From the NCBI RefSeq assembly GCF_013166655.1, contig NZ_JABKCA010000029.1, forward strand, positions 1 through 54,647: a DNA stretch of 54,647 nucleotides, given 5' to 3'. Below, piece by piece: positions 44,933-54,597 of this stretch. The stretch is from Lentimicrobium sp. L6 (GTDB lineage Bacteria > Bacteroidota > Bacteroidia > Bacteroidales > UBA12170). Numbering within the stretch: position 1 is the first letter of the stretch; each line of letters starts with the position of its first letter. The position numbers and the translations under genes are program-made. The notes below the pieces were generated by a model. That model was not told the DNA's origin, did not search any database, and was given only the letters and a program-made list of their open reading frames with translations.

Positions 44933-46222
44933 ATGCAATTTAAAGAACTAGACCTCATTGCGCCTATACTTAAGGCTCTTGATGAGGAAAATTATGTAGA
45001 GCCTACGCTTATACAAGAAAAATCAATTCCCCTCATTTTAGCTAAAAATGATGTTTTAGGAAGTGCCCAAACAGGAACAGGGAAAACAGCGGCTTTTGCC
45101 ATCCCCATCCTGCAACACCTGTTTATTGATAGAAGAGACAATAATAAGTCAAGAAAAATAAATGCCCTTATCATTACCCCAACTCGTGAACTGGCCATAC
45201 AAATTGGCGAAAGTTTTACAGCTTATGGAAAACATACTGGACTAAGGAATACGGTGGTTTTTGGTGGTGTAAATCAAAAACCCCAAACCAATGCCCTCAG
45301 AAATGGTATCGACATATTAGTGGCCACTCCTGGTCGCTTGTTAGATCTCATGGATCAGGGATATATTAGTTTAAAAGACATTAAGTATTTTGTACTGGAT
45401 GAAGCCGACAGAATGCTAGACATGGGATTTATCCATGATATAAGAAAGATCATTGCTAAGCTACCAGCTGAAAGGCAATCATTGTTTTTCTCTGCCACCA
45501 TGCCAGAAAATATTGTAGAATTATCAAGGAAAATTCTGCATAATCCAAAAAAAGTAGAAGTGAGTCCAACTTCCTCTACTGCTAAGCTAATTAAGCAATA
45601 CCTATACTATACCAACAAGGCAAGCAAACCAAACCTTTTGCTTCACATTCTCAAAGACAAAGAGATTAAACAAGTTTTACTTTTCTCTAGAACCAAACAT
45701 GGTTCTGATAGAGTTGCTAGGAACCTACAAAAGAAAAATGTAGATGCTGCAGCTATTCACGGGGATAAATCACAAAACCAAAGGCAAAGAGCTTTAGCTG
45801 ATTTTAAAAATGGTAAACTTCGAGTTCTAGTAGCTACAGATATTGCAGCCAGGGGTATCGATATTGATAAACTGAAATATGTTATCAATTACGACATTCC
45901 CAATATTGCCGAAACATATGTACACAGAATTGGTCGTTCTGGAAGAGCTGGAGAGAATGGCAATGCTATTTCTATTTGTGAGCCAGAAGAAAATGCATTT
46001 GTTAGAGATATAGAAAAGCTCATCAATAAAAAACTTATTGTTATTGAAGATAATCCATTTCCTCAGACCGATAAGGTAATGAATAATGCAGAGAAAAAAG
46101 AGCTTGAAAAAGAAAAGCAAAGAAAGAAAAGAGAGTTTTTCGCTAATAGGGATAAGAAAAAGCAGGGTAATTCTCGCTTTTCTAAGTCTGACAAAAAGAA
46201 AAGTGGTTTTAGAAACCGATAA
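44933..46222 (+). CDS. DEAD-box RNA helicase, RhlE-type
   Basis: The 429-residue helicase has all motifs: Q (EPTLIQEKSIP), I AQTGTGKTAA, Ia PTRELAIQ, GG, TPGR, II DEAD, III SAT, V ATDIAARGIDI and VI HRIGRSGRAG. A basic C-terminal tail rich in K/R and F binds RNA. It probably remodels rRNA or mRNA in the cold or in ribosome assembly, as rhlE/csdA-type helicases do. Single gene with its own promoter and terminator. Confidence 0.95.
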   Translation: MQFKELDLIAPILKALDEENYVEPTLIQEKSIPLILAKNDVLGSAQTGTGKTAAFAIPILQHLFIDRRDNNKSRKINALIITPTRELAIQIGESFTAYGKHTGLRNTVVFGGVNQKPQTNALRNGIDILVATPGRLLDLMDQGYISLKDIKYFVLDEADRMLDMGFIHDIRKIIAKLPAERQSLFFSATMPENIVELSRKILHNPKKVEVSPTSSTAKLIKQYLYYTNKASKPNLLLHILKDKEIKQVLLFSRTKHGSDRVARNLQKKNVDAAAIHGDKSQNQRQRALADFKNGKLRVLVATDIAARGIDIDKLKYVINYDIPNIAETYVHRIGRSGRAGENGNAISICEPEENAFVRDIEKLINKKLIVIEDNPFPQTDKVMNNAEKKELEKEKQRKKREFFANRDKKKQGNSRFSKSDKKKSGFRNR

Positions 46223-46248
46223 ACTGAAACCCGAGCTTAACCAAAAAA

Positions 46249-46280
46249 AACGAGAAGATTATCTATTTAATCTTCTCGTT
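46249..46280. terminator. Bidirectional intrinsic terminator
   Basis: aacgagaagatta pairs with taatcttctcgtt around a 6-nt loop, with A and T runs on either side. It serves the rhlE-type gene (+) and the isomerase-like gene (-). Confidence 0.85.
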
Positions 46281-46314
46281 TCTTCTTTAAACCTTAGCTT
46301 AGCATCCAAAAGAA

Positions 46315-47487
46315 TTAGGAAACTCTATCAATTCCCAAAACCATCATCAAGCGCACTACCAAAGGAATATGTTTAGCAGGAAAGATCAAGTGATGATTCC
46401 CCAAACTTTGATTCTTGAGGAGGCTAGATTGAGCCATTGTTGTTTTAAATTCGATTTGAGTACGACAAGCAAAATCGTGATCTGGTGTATTAATAATATC
46501 GCCTTGGAGTAGCATAAATTTGTCCAACTGATTATTTACTCTAAATACACCAACTCCTTGCTTTTCAAACTTTCCTCTTACGGCGGTACCGACTCCTGTT
46601 TCAAAATGCGTAGTAATGTCAAAAGACTTTAGAAGGTTAAGTGGAGCAGTACAATGAGCCAATAGAATTTGGTCTTCCTTAATTTCTGCTACATTAGCTT
46701 GCCAAGGAATGACTCCCGAAACGGATTTAATGAGCATTTTTCCTAGCATACTACAAATATCACCTTCACATGCTGCAATGGTATCATTATTATTCAATAC
46801 AGCTAAAGGCAAGCAAGCAGTCACCTTATCGCGCATGACCATGGAAAAGCACTCCACACTGATAGCAGAAATACCTCTTTGCTTCACCATTTCTTCCAAT
46901 AGGGTATAAACTTTGGCTGTTTCTTGAAGCTTTTCAGGATTAAAATCGGGAAAATATTTTAAGAAATCCAGAGAAGATTCCTTTTGTTTATAGTCCCCTA
47001 TTTCTTCCCATGGCAATCTCAAAAGCTCAACTCCTAGCTTCTCTTTTACCAATTTGGTCTCTACATCGGAGATGATTAACCAATCAGAAACTTCACCAAT
47101 CAAAGCTGCTTTCTGCCTCGCCAAAGAATCGAGAGCTGCATTCACCTTTTGAACCTCCTCAAATTCTTGATAAGCATGAGGTGCAAACATATCAATAATA
47201 CTGGCTCTTTTGCCTTTGCTTCTTAAGTAAGCTGCAATTTCAATGGTTGCAGCATAAGAATTACTCTCCCTGTGGCAAAGCAATGTTATATTTTGAAAAT
47301 CTTTGGTTAATCTCACTGCATTTTGCTCAGAACCTCCACTAGCAATAAATAGTAATTGACCTTCATCTTCCTTAAAAGTATGTTTATTAATTTTAAAGAA
47401 ATCGTTGAGGATAACTACAGAACGGTTTTTCAATTCCTGATTAGTGATATCGCTAGATAGATAGGCTATATTATAATTCATGAGCAT
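46315..47487 (-). CDS. L-fucose isomerase-fold-like protein
   Basis: The 390-residue protein has features of the fucose/arabinose isomerase C-terminal-like fold: SVECFSMV, CLPLAVLNNNDTIAACEGDICSML and LLAHCTAPLN, but no intact set of isomerase metal ligands that I can verify. Such proteins occur without a sugar-utilisation cluster, as here. The function is unknown. A second in-frame ATG is at 47481. A -7 element at 47509-47516 supports one of these starts. Confidence 0.65.
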   Translation of the reverse strand: MLMNYNIAYLSSDITNQELKNRSVVILNDFFKINKHTFKEDEGQLLFIASGGSEQNAVRLTKDFQNITLLCHRESNSYAATIEIAAYLRSKGKRASIIDMFAPHAYQEFEEVQKVNAALDSLARQKAALIGEVSDWLIISDVETKLVKEKLGVELLRLPWEEIGDYKQKESSLDFLKYFPDFNPEKLQETAKVYTLLEEMVKQRGISAISVECFSMVMRDKVTACLPLAVLNNNDTIAACEGDICSMLGKMLIKSVSGVIPWQANVAEIKEDQILLAHCTAPLNLLKSFDITTHFETGVGTAVRGKFEKQGVGVFRVNNQLDKFMLLQGDIINTPDHDFACRTQIEFKTTMAQSSLLKNQSLGNHHLIFPAKHIPLVVRLMMVLGIDRVS

Positions 47488-47508
47488 TTTTTATTTTATT
47501 GTAGCCTA

Positions 47509-47516
47509 CAAAATTA
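47509..47516 (-). promoter_or_regulatory. -7 promoter element for isomerase-like gene
   Basis: TAATTTTG on the minus strand, 21 nt before 47487. Confidence 0.5.
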
Positions 47517-47591
47517 GTTCATATTTCAGTTTGGGAACACAAAAAATAAAGAAGCAGACTCTATTTTTATTTGAGATAAATAGAATTAAAA

Positions 47592-47625
47592 AATCGACCT
47601 TTCTCAAAAAGAAAAAGGCCGATTC
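47592..47625 (-). terminator. Intrinsic terminator of the beta-barrel gene
   Basis: aatcgacctttctc pairs imperfectly with gaaaaaggccgatt; on minus a T run follows. Confidence 0.65.
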
Positions 47626-47683
47626 AAACTAATATTTTCTCCAAAATCAAAAAATCGAAAATATGTTAAGCGAGAAGTGTTAC

Positions 47684-48280
47684 TTAAAATTCATAGCCTA
47701 AAGTAAGGCCAATGTATTTGTTGTTTGGCGTTGAATCTACTTTGTCAAATTGAGTAAATCCTAATCCCATTCTAAGATCTAGAACTAAGTTTTGTTTTCC
47801 AACAGGATATTTCATTCCAAACCCTAAAATTCCACCTAATTCAAAATCTTCTGTTTGGTCTTTCATATCGATGGTCTGATCGCTAATCTCCACTTCCGAC
47901 TGCAATAAAAAAGCTGCATAAGGCCCCAAGTTCACATTAAACTTTAAGGCTGTTTTATCACTTTTACCTAAGGAATATTTAAATAATACAGGAACCGAAA
48001 GGTAATCATACTTTAACGTGGCATCATCAGTTTTTCCACCCTTTTGATCATAATTCAATTCTGCTTGAAAGGAAACCTTATCATTTAAAGTATAATTTCC
48101 AAAGACTCCCACAGTTAAACCTGTTCTGATATTATTATTATTAGCATAATCTGCAATCTCTGATTGAACTGCAAAATTAGCTCCAGCTTTTACACCGTAA
48201 TGTGCTTTTTGTGCAAATGCTCCTAAGGATACGATTAGTGATAATGTAATCACTAGCGCTTGTTTTTTTAAATTATTCAT
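47684..48280 (-). CDS. Outer-membrane beta-barrel protein, PorT-like
   Basis: The 198-residue protein has a signal peptide (MNNLKKQALVITLSLIVSL, cleaved after FAQ) and the typical Bacteroidota outer-membrane barrel pattern: HYGVKAGANFAVQ at the start, alternating aromatic and small strands such as VSFQAELNYDQKGG and YDYLSVPVLFKY, and a last strand KYIGLTLGYEF ending in F. It should form an eight-stranded barrel. No specific ligand is evident. Confidence 0.88.
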   Translation of the reverse strand: MNNLKKQALVITLSLIVSLGAFAQKAHYGVKAGANFAVQSEIADYANNNNIRTGLTVGVFGNYTLNDKVSFQAELNYDQKGGKTDDATLKYDYLSVPVLFKYSLGKSDKTALKFNVNLGPYAAFLLQSEVEISDQTIDMKDQTEDFELGGILGFGMKYPVGKQNLVLDLRMGLGFTQFDKVDSTPNNKYIGLTLGYEF

Positions 48281-48403
48281 CTTTTTATTTTTTGTACTAT
48301 AATTGTTTCTAATATAATCTTTTTGACCTATTATGTTTTATAGTCATATTAAGATCCAAAAAAAAGCCAATATAAACTATTTGACTATTTTTGTGTTTCG
48401 GTG

Positions 48404-48411
48404 CAAATTTA
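48404..48411 (-). promoter_or_regulatory. -7 promoter element for the beta-barrel gene
   Basis: TAAATTTG on the minus strand; implies a long leader of about 120 nt. Confidence 0.4.
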
Positions 48412-48498
48412 TAACAAATATTTGAATTGGAAAGCAATTTTTAAAAAAAATAATTCATTAGATTTTCCATGCCCCACATGGTGGATTTAATAATCTCC

Positions 48499-48506
48499 TA
48501 TATTTG
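48499..48506 (+). promoter_or_regulatory. -7 promoter element for TPR kinase
   Basis: TATATTTG. The upstream frame beginning at 48469 would start before it, which argues for the ATG at 48574. Confidence 0.5.
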
Positions 48507-48573
48507 CAGCCATAGCAAGGGTTTTTCGTTAAGAAGAAAATCTAGAACATCCTCACTAACTAAAACAAACTCC

Positions 48574-50616
48574 ATGGTAATTCTTAAAAAAGCTATCCCT
48601 ATCTTAGCATTGATCTTTATCATGACAGGTAATTTGGGCTTTTCTCAGACTAAAGTTGATTCCATAATATCCGAAATTGACACCACTAAGAACCTATATA
48701 GAAAAACAACCAAACAACTACATATAGCAGAGTCCTATATGAGAGACAGGCCACATGATGCCATTGAGTACGCAGAGTCTGCTTTGAATAATTCGCTTTT
48801 ACTAAAAGATACCATGCTTATCCTTAATGCCTATAAATCACTTATCATATCTTTCTCAGGCACCAACGGTTGTGACCAAGTAAAAGACTATTATCCTTTC
48901 GGATTTACTTATGCCAGAACAGCAAAAGACAGTGCAAGTTATTATGCCGACATGGGTGTTGTATTTACCATTTGCGGAAACCTCAGGGAAGCTGAAGTAA
49001 ATTATCATAAAGCCATGTTGCTTTACAAACAGATGGATGACAAAATAAATGTAGCTGTATTGATGACCAACATGGGAGTGACGTATGCAAGAAATGGGCA
49101 ATACTACCAAGCTTCTTCTAATTATCTTAAAGCACTTCAAATAAGCGAAGAAATGAAAGATGAGGAAAGTATAGCCACGACCTATCAAAATATGGGTGAG
49201 GTAATGGCCTTACAAAAGCAATATGATAAAGCAGTTGGCTATTATAACTCTGCATTAAATATATACCAGAAACATAAAAACCAAGCTGATATGGCAGCGG
49301 TGTATCTAAATTTAGGGCAGATTTATATTGAACAAGAAGAATGGGATGTTGCAAAGCATTATTTAAATAGATCCTATGTGATTGATACCGCACAAAACCT
49401 ACTGCATTTAGAATCGCTAGCTTTAAAACAACTAGGGATCACATACTTAAAAGCAGATGAATTCATCAGTGCTCAAAGGCTTGTCTCAGCAGCTCTTTAT
49501 ATACAATATTTACACAATTATAGTTCTTTAATTCCCGAAACAGCTACCCTCTTAGCTGAAATATATTATAAACAGGGTAAGTATACGGAAGCATTAAATA
49601 TTTTAAATAATAGTGAATATACAACAAAAGAAATAGGTGATACCAATTTACTCTCGAGAATCTATTTATTAAAATCATCTATTTTAGACATTCTCAACCA
49701 GCATGACAAAGCCTATAAATACCTTAAAAACTCCGTGAAAATATCTGATAGTATTTTTAATATTGAAAGCTCCAAAAGCATCATGAACCTAGAATTAGCC
49801 TATCAGACAGAAAAAAAAGAAAAACAGATTGACGAACTAAAATTTAATGATTCCCTTCGTCAGGAGCAATTGAAAAGCAAATCCATTCAACTTTATCTAC
49901 TAATAGTTATAGCTATCCTCATCTTAATTATCATGATCTACGTCCTATTATATATTAGGAGGAGGCACTTTAAAGAAACAGAGCAAAGAGAAAAACAATT
50001 CCTGCAAGATAGATTTGAAGCAGAAGAACGAGCCAAAGACAAGATAGCACGAGATTTACATGACGACATAGGAGGTCAGATGATTGGAATGATCCTCCAA
50101 TTTCAATCGGCCAATAAGTTGGACGAAAAAGAAATAGGTCAATTACAAAATATCTATATGGATGTTAGGAGGCTATCGCACAGCTTAAACGAACCTATTT
50201 TTAGTGAGATTACATTACAAGAGAAAATCAGAAATTACCTGTCAGAACTCAAAGCACACGCCCCTTTTCAAACCCAATTTATTGATGATTTCAGCCCAAA
50301 ATGGGATACTATTCTAGGTTATCAAGATTTACAAAGAAATCTATATAGAATTATTCAAGAGCAGCTGACTAATACTTTAAAACATGCCCAAGCTACAGAA
50401 GTAGATATACAACTTTTAAACGAGGATCAGCACTTAATAATGATATATGAAGACAATGGAATTGGATTGGATTCAGTAGAATCCAAAGATGGCCAATTAA
50501 AATTTAACACCATCCGAAAAAGGGTCAAACTTTTTACAGGAGAATTCGAGTTCAATAGTCAAAAAGGACATGGGGTATTTATGATGATTAGAATCCCACT
50601 TCAATTCAAAAAATAG
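48574..50616 (+). CDS. TPR sensor histidine kinase (NarX-type core)
   Basis: The 680-residue protein has a signal peptide (MVILKKAIPILALIFIMTG to FSQ), about seven tetratricopeptide repeats in the periplasm (residues about 60-400, e.g. ATTYQNMGEVMALQKQYDKAVGYYNSALNIYQK, quoted here only as A-T-T-Y-Q-N-M-G), one TM at about 440-461, a coiled coil and a HisKA_3 kinase core with H496 in KIARDLHDDIGGQM and DNGIGLD in the ATPase. Its partner is the NarL-type regulator encoded 74 nt downstream. The signal sensed may be a peptide or another periplasmic protein bound by the TPRs. Confidence 0.92.
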   Translation: MVILKKAIPILALIFIMTGNLGFSQTKVDSIISEIDTTKNLYRKTTKQLHIAESYMRDRPHDAIEYAESALNNSLLLKDTMLILNAYKSLIISFSGTNGCDQVKDYYPFGFTYARTAKDSASYYADMGVVFTICGNLREAEVNYHKAMLLYKQMDDKINVAVLMTNMGVTYARNGQYYQASSNYLKALQISEEMKDEESIATTYQNMGEVMALQKQYDKAVGYYNSALNIYQKHKNQADMAAVYLNLGQIYIEQEEWDVAKHYLNRSYVIDTAQNLLHLESLALKQLGITYLKADEFISAQRLVSAALYIQYLHNYSSLIPETATLLAEIYYKQGKYTEALNILNNSEYTTKEIGDTNLLSRIYLLKSSILDILNQHDKAYKYLKNSVKISDSIFNIESSKSIMNLELAYQTEKKEKQIDELKFNDSLRQEQLKSKSIQLYLLIVIAILILIIMIYVLLYIRRRHFKETEQREKQFLQDRFEAEERAKDKIARDLHDDIGGQMIGMILQFQSANKLDEKEIGQLQNIYMDVRRLSHSLNEPIFSEITLQEKIRNYLSELKAHAPFQTQFIDDFSPKWDTILGYQDLQRNLYRIIQEQLTNTLKHAQATEVDIQLLNEDQHLIMIYEDNGIGLDSVESKDGQLKFNTIRKRVKLFTGEFEFNSQKGHGVFMMIRIPLQFKK

Positions 50617-50657
50617 AAATTCCAAGTCAGAAGAAATCCAGTTCTACGAAATTCATA

Positions 50658-50665
50658 TATCTTTG
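50658..50665 (+). promoter_or_regulatory. -7 promoter element for NarL-type regulator
   Basis: TATCTTTG, 25 nt before the ATG at 50691, so the regulator can be expressed separately from the kinase. Confidence 0.55.
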
Positions 50666-50690
50666 CCGCAACCGATATACATAAACCAGC

Positions 50691-51335
50691 ATGAGAAAAT
50701 CAATAAAAATATTAATCTGTGATGACCACGAACTTATTCTTACTGGAATAAGGCAAGTGCTCAGTGGTCACTCTTTCGTTGATTCTGTGGTATCTGTACA
50801 TGATGGAATAGAAGCTCAAAAGGCACTTAAAAATAATGTTTTTCATGTGGTTATCTCAGATGTATCCATGCCCGAAATGGATGGCATTAGTTTGAGTGAA
50901 TACATCAAAACGGAGTATCCCGACATTAAACTCATCATGTTAACTCAGTTTACGGATATGCAAGTTTTAAAACAACTCCTTAAAAACAATGTGGATGGCA
51001 TTCTATTAAAAGGTGGTAGCAGCAACGAAATAATAGATGCCGTAGAAAAAGTATGTAAAGGGCAAAAATGCTATAGCAATACCATTATGCATGTACTTGC
51101 TGATTTATATGCAGGAGACAATCAAAATACTGAAATATTGGTTAAACTTTCCAAGCGTGAACAGCAAGTTTTGGACCTAATAGCAGAAGAACAAACCAAT
51201 AAAGAAATATCAGAATCACTATTTATCAGCGTTCCTACAGTGGAAACCTACCGAAGAAATCTTTTTAGAAAATTTGAAGTAAAAAACTCTGTAGGCCTTA
51301 TCAGAAGGGCTATGCGCTTAGGATTTGTTTCTTAA
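50691..51335 (+). CDS. NarL/FixJ-type response regulator
   Basis: The 214-residue protein has a receiver domain with D11/D12, phospho-acceptor D57 (VVISDVSMPEMDG), T85 and K107, and a LuxR-type HTH at about 152-214 (LSKREQQVLDLIAEEQTNKE, ISVPTVETYRRNLFRKF). It should activate or repress target promoters after phosphorylation by the TPR kinase upstream. The downstream secreted-protein gene is a possible target but there is no evidence. Confidence 0.95.
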   Translation: MRKSIKILICDDHELILTGIRQVLSGHSFVDSVVSVHDGIEAQKALKNNVFHVVISDVSMPEMDGISLSEYIKTEYPDIKLIMLTQFTDMQVLKQLLKNNVDGILLKGGSSNEIIDAVEKVCKGQKCYSNTIMHVLADLYAGDNQNTEILVKLSKREQQVLDLIAEEQTNKEISESLFISVPTVETYRRNLFRKFEVKNSVGLIRRAMRLGFVS

Positions 51336-51480
51336 AAACCCTCCTCTCTCCTTTTTTTCCTCATAAAAACCTCATGGTATACCATGAAATATAGCTTTCA
51401 TTGTAAACACGATGTTTTGCCTTTGTTGCATGCCATACATTTGTCAACGAGATTTAAAAATATCCTTTAAAAACATAGGT

Positions 51481-54400
51481 ATGAATAAAACAACAAACAT
51501 TTTTATCAAAATTTTAGCCTCGCTAATGATGCTTGTAACTGTTCAGGTTTCTGCTCAGAACATGCACATTATCGGTGATGAAGCTATTGAAACTAATTAC
51601 CCACCCAATACTCAAGTATTTGACTACGTATGGTCTTCTATGATGTATACTAGTGAAGAGGCTGGGGATGCAAAGACTATTACCAAAATCGCTTTTGATC
51701 AAACCACAGATTATGAAGGGTATTGGGAATATGCAGTCCTTGAAAACCAGAAAGTATATGTTAAACTAACTACTGATGAAGACTTTGGGACTTTAGCATA
51801 CGAAGACCCAGAAAATAGTGTAAATGGATACACAAAAGTATTTGATGGAACCATTCAATTCAACTTAGGATGGTCTGAAATTACGCTAAGCACTCCTCTT
51901 GTATACGATGGTACTAGCTCAATTATAGTACATTACGAAAATCACAGAGGTACTACTGCTCCTATCGTTAATGTAAAGTTTAATGCTTCAACTATAAGCG
52001 ATGACTTGTTTAAAACTGTTGGAGCAGACGATAACTTCCCAACAGAGTTTGGTACTTTCATGAATCAACGTCCAAACATTGCTCTTATTTATGAAGGAGA
52101 TGGACCTTCCACACCAGTAAACCCCATGCCAGCCAATAACAGCTATAAAGCTAAAGTAGATACAGACTTAGAGTTCTTTATTGGCGATAATACAAGTTCT
52201 TATGATGTTTATTTTGGGACTAATAATCCACCAACCGAAATTTTACAAGCTGATGTTGCTGTTTCTGGTTCTGGAACTTATAGCATTAACCCTTCTGAAG
52301 TATTAGGCAATCTATTAGAGCCTCATACTAAATACTATTGGCAAGTGGTAGCCAAAGATGGTGGCGCTACTGCTAGTTCGCAAGTTTGGAACATATACAC
52401 CCAAGGTGTTATACAAGATTTCCCTTATTTTACATCTTTTGAAGACCAACCCATTAACCCAATGTATGCAGATACTATTGATTGGTCTTGGCCAATAGCA
52501 GGTGCTGCAAATTGGAGAATGCTAGATTATGATGCATTCAATGGAACCTATTCTGTTGCCTGTAATGTTTGGGGAGATTATACAGATGAATACTCTCTAG
52601 TTTCTCCACGTATGTATCTTCCAGCTAACCAAAGAGTAAAATTTAGATGGAAAATGACTGGTGACCCAGCGAATATCAATATGTATTTTGATATAACTAC
52701 TGACGGTGGTGCTACATGGACTCAGCTCAATGAATTCCAACCTGCTGAAGAAATGAGTGAGTTTGATCAACTCATTGTAAACCTTGCTGGATATGAAGGC
52801 AATAATGTAAATTTAAGATGGAGATACGAAACTAATGCAGGTTTTATACCTAATTATTTTATTATGGATGACTTAGCCATAGAAAATGCTCCAACTTCAG
52901 CTGTTATTCAAATTGATGTTCCTAACCTATATTTTCCAAATTTAGCAGTAGGCGCACAAACCTACCTTCCTTTAGAAGTTAGTAATATTGGCGTTGAAGA
53001 CTTAGTAATAACGGGTTCTACAGCAAGCGCTCCATTTAGTATTACTGCTCCTGATGCCATTGCTCCAGGTACCACTGATATTGTTTATGTAAATATGGAA
53101 GCCACTAATGTTGGAGACTTCTTCCTAAGTTTTGAATTCACAGGTGATTTCGCAGGAAATTCAAATGTTGATGTGAATGGTTCTGTTTATCAAATAGATT
53201 ATAACTTCTACGAAAATGCAGATGTTTCCCTTGATTTACCAGAAAACTGGAATGTAATTCGTACAACTGACCCTTATGATGAGTTTACTAATGTGGAGAT
53301 CAAACAAACCGGATATGATGCATATTCTGCTCCAAATGCCTTCCGAATGATGAAGATGAATGATATTGAATCTCCTTTAATGCTTGTCACAGAAGGCGTT
53401 GGAGGATATAGTGCTAATTCATTAACTTTTTATGCCAAGAAAAACTATCCAGAATATGATTGTGTACTCCAAATTGGTACCACAAACGATCCCCTACATG
53501 CAGAAGCATTCACACCAGTTCATACTATTGAATTAACAAATGAGTATCAATTCTTTGAATTTGATCTTCCTAGCTCAAGTACAGATCCTTATATTGCTTT
53601 CAAATTTCTAAACGGACAGTATGCTGCAGCAATTTGGATGGATGATATATCTTGGGATGAGCAAGGTGCCTATCCTCCATATTGCCCTAACCTAACATTC
53701 CCATTGGCTGATGCATCAGATATCGATGTGATGATGGGCTTAGAGTTAACATGGTCAAGTGCTGGTGGAAATCCAACTGGATATATCTTATCTTACGGAA
53801 CCAATCCAGAGGCTAATAACATCTTAGACGCCCAAGATGTAGGTGATGTTATTTCTTATCAACTACCTAGCATTCCTGCCTATGGTTCAGAGATTTATTG
53901 GAAAGTGATAGCTTATAATGCCTATGGAGAATCTACTGGTTGTGGAACCTATTCTTTCACTATCATGAATGATCCGATGGTTACCGTTCCTTATTCTGAG
54001 AATTTTGATGACTTAGACGCCTTTGCTGAGCAAATGTATCCTTTAGGTTATTCTCATGAGAATGCAAATAATGACAATTTCCCTTGGGATGTTATTTCTG
54101 ACGTTGCAACTCCAGGTATGGCTCATACCACACCAAATGCGATGCACATGTTATTCTCATTAAATCAAATGGATGATTATCTATTTACTCCTCCTGTATA
54201 TCTTACTGCTGGAACAAACTATGACTTTTCATTCTGGTTCAGAACCATGGGTGATGCATGGGTGCCAGAACCAATTGAGAAACTTAAAGTATTCATGGGC
54301 AATGATAATAATAGTACAGCTATGACTACTGAGATTTTCAAAAATGAAAATCTTGATAACCAAGATTGGGAAAAAGCAACAGTAAGCTTTAATGTAAGCA

Positions 54401-54597
54401 CTACAGGCGAATATTTCTTCTCTTTCTATGGGTATAGTGATCCAAACCAAGGTATCTTACTAGTTGATGATGTGGCTATTGATTTTTCTATATCTGTTTC
54501 AGATATGACTAAAAACAATGTTTCTATCTATCCAAACCCTGCTACTGACTTTGTTAGTATCAACAGTGATGAAGAAATAGATAATATTAAAGTATAG
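51481..54597 (+). CDS. Large secreted multidomain protein with short T9SS tail
   Basis: The 1038-residue protein has a signal peptide (MNKTTNIFIKILASLMMLVT, cleaved after SAQ). It contains a beta-rich N-terminal domain, two FN3-like domains (near 215-305 and 745-830), and three MAM/choice-of-anchor-J-type jelly rolls (near 310-480, 570-740 and 835-1000). Near the end it has NNVSIYPNPATDFVSI, the start of a type A T9SS sorting tail, then stops at N-I-K-V. A full tail normally continues for another 50-60 residues; the stop is an in-frame TAG close to the window end. It was started at 51481, at the signal peptide, not at 51412. Confidence 0.85.
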   Translation: MNKTTNIFIKILASLMMLVTVQVSAQNMHIIGDEAIETNYPPNTQVFDYVWSSMMYTSEEAGDAKTITKIAFDQTTDYEGYWEYAVLENQKVYVKLTTDEDFGTLAYEDPENSVNGYTKVFDGTIQFNLGWSEITLSTPLVYDGTSSIIVHYENHRGTTAPIVNVKFNASTISDDLFKTVGADDNFPTEFGTFMNQRPNIALIYEGDGPSTPVNPMPANNSYKAKVDTDLEFFIGDNTSSYDVYFGTNNPPTEILQADVAVSGSGTYSINPSEVLGNLLEPHTKYYWQVVAKDGGATASSQVWNIYTQGVIQDFPYFTSFEDQPINPMYADTIDWSWPIAGAANWRMLDYDAFNGTYSVACNVWGDYTDEYSLVSPRMYLPANQRVKFRWKMTGDPANINMYFDITTDGGATWTQLNEFQPAEEMSEFDQLIVNLAGYEGNNVNLRWRYETNAGFIPNYFIMDDLAIENAPTSAVIQIDVPNLYFPNLAVGAQTYLPLEVSNIGVEDLVITGSTASAPFSITAPDAIAPGTTDIVYVNMEATNVGDFFLSFEFTGDFAGNSNVDVNGSVYQIDYNFYENADVSLDLPENWNVIRTTDPYDEFTNVEIKQTGYDAYSAPNAFRMMKMNDIESPLMLVTEGVGGYSANSLTFYAKKNYPEYDCVLQIGTTNDPLHAEAFTPVHTIELTNEYQFFEFDLPSSSTDPYIAFKFLNGQYAAAIWMDDISWDEQGAYPPYCPNLTFPLADASDIDVMMGLELTWSSAGGNPTGYILSYGTNPEANNILDAQDVGDVISYQLPSIPAYGSEIYWKVIAYNAYGESTGCGTYSFTIMNDPMVTVPYSENFDDLDAFAEQMYPLGYSHENANNDNFPWDVISDVATPGMAHTTPNAMHMLFSLNQMDDYLFTPPVYLTAGTNYDFSFWFRTMGDAWVPEPIEKLKVFMGNDNNSTAMTTEIFKNENLDNQDWEKATVSFNVSTTGEYFFSFYGYSDPNQGILLVDDVAIDFSISVSDMTKNNVSIYPNPATDFVSINSDEEIDNIKV

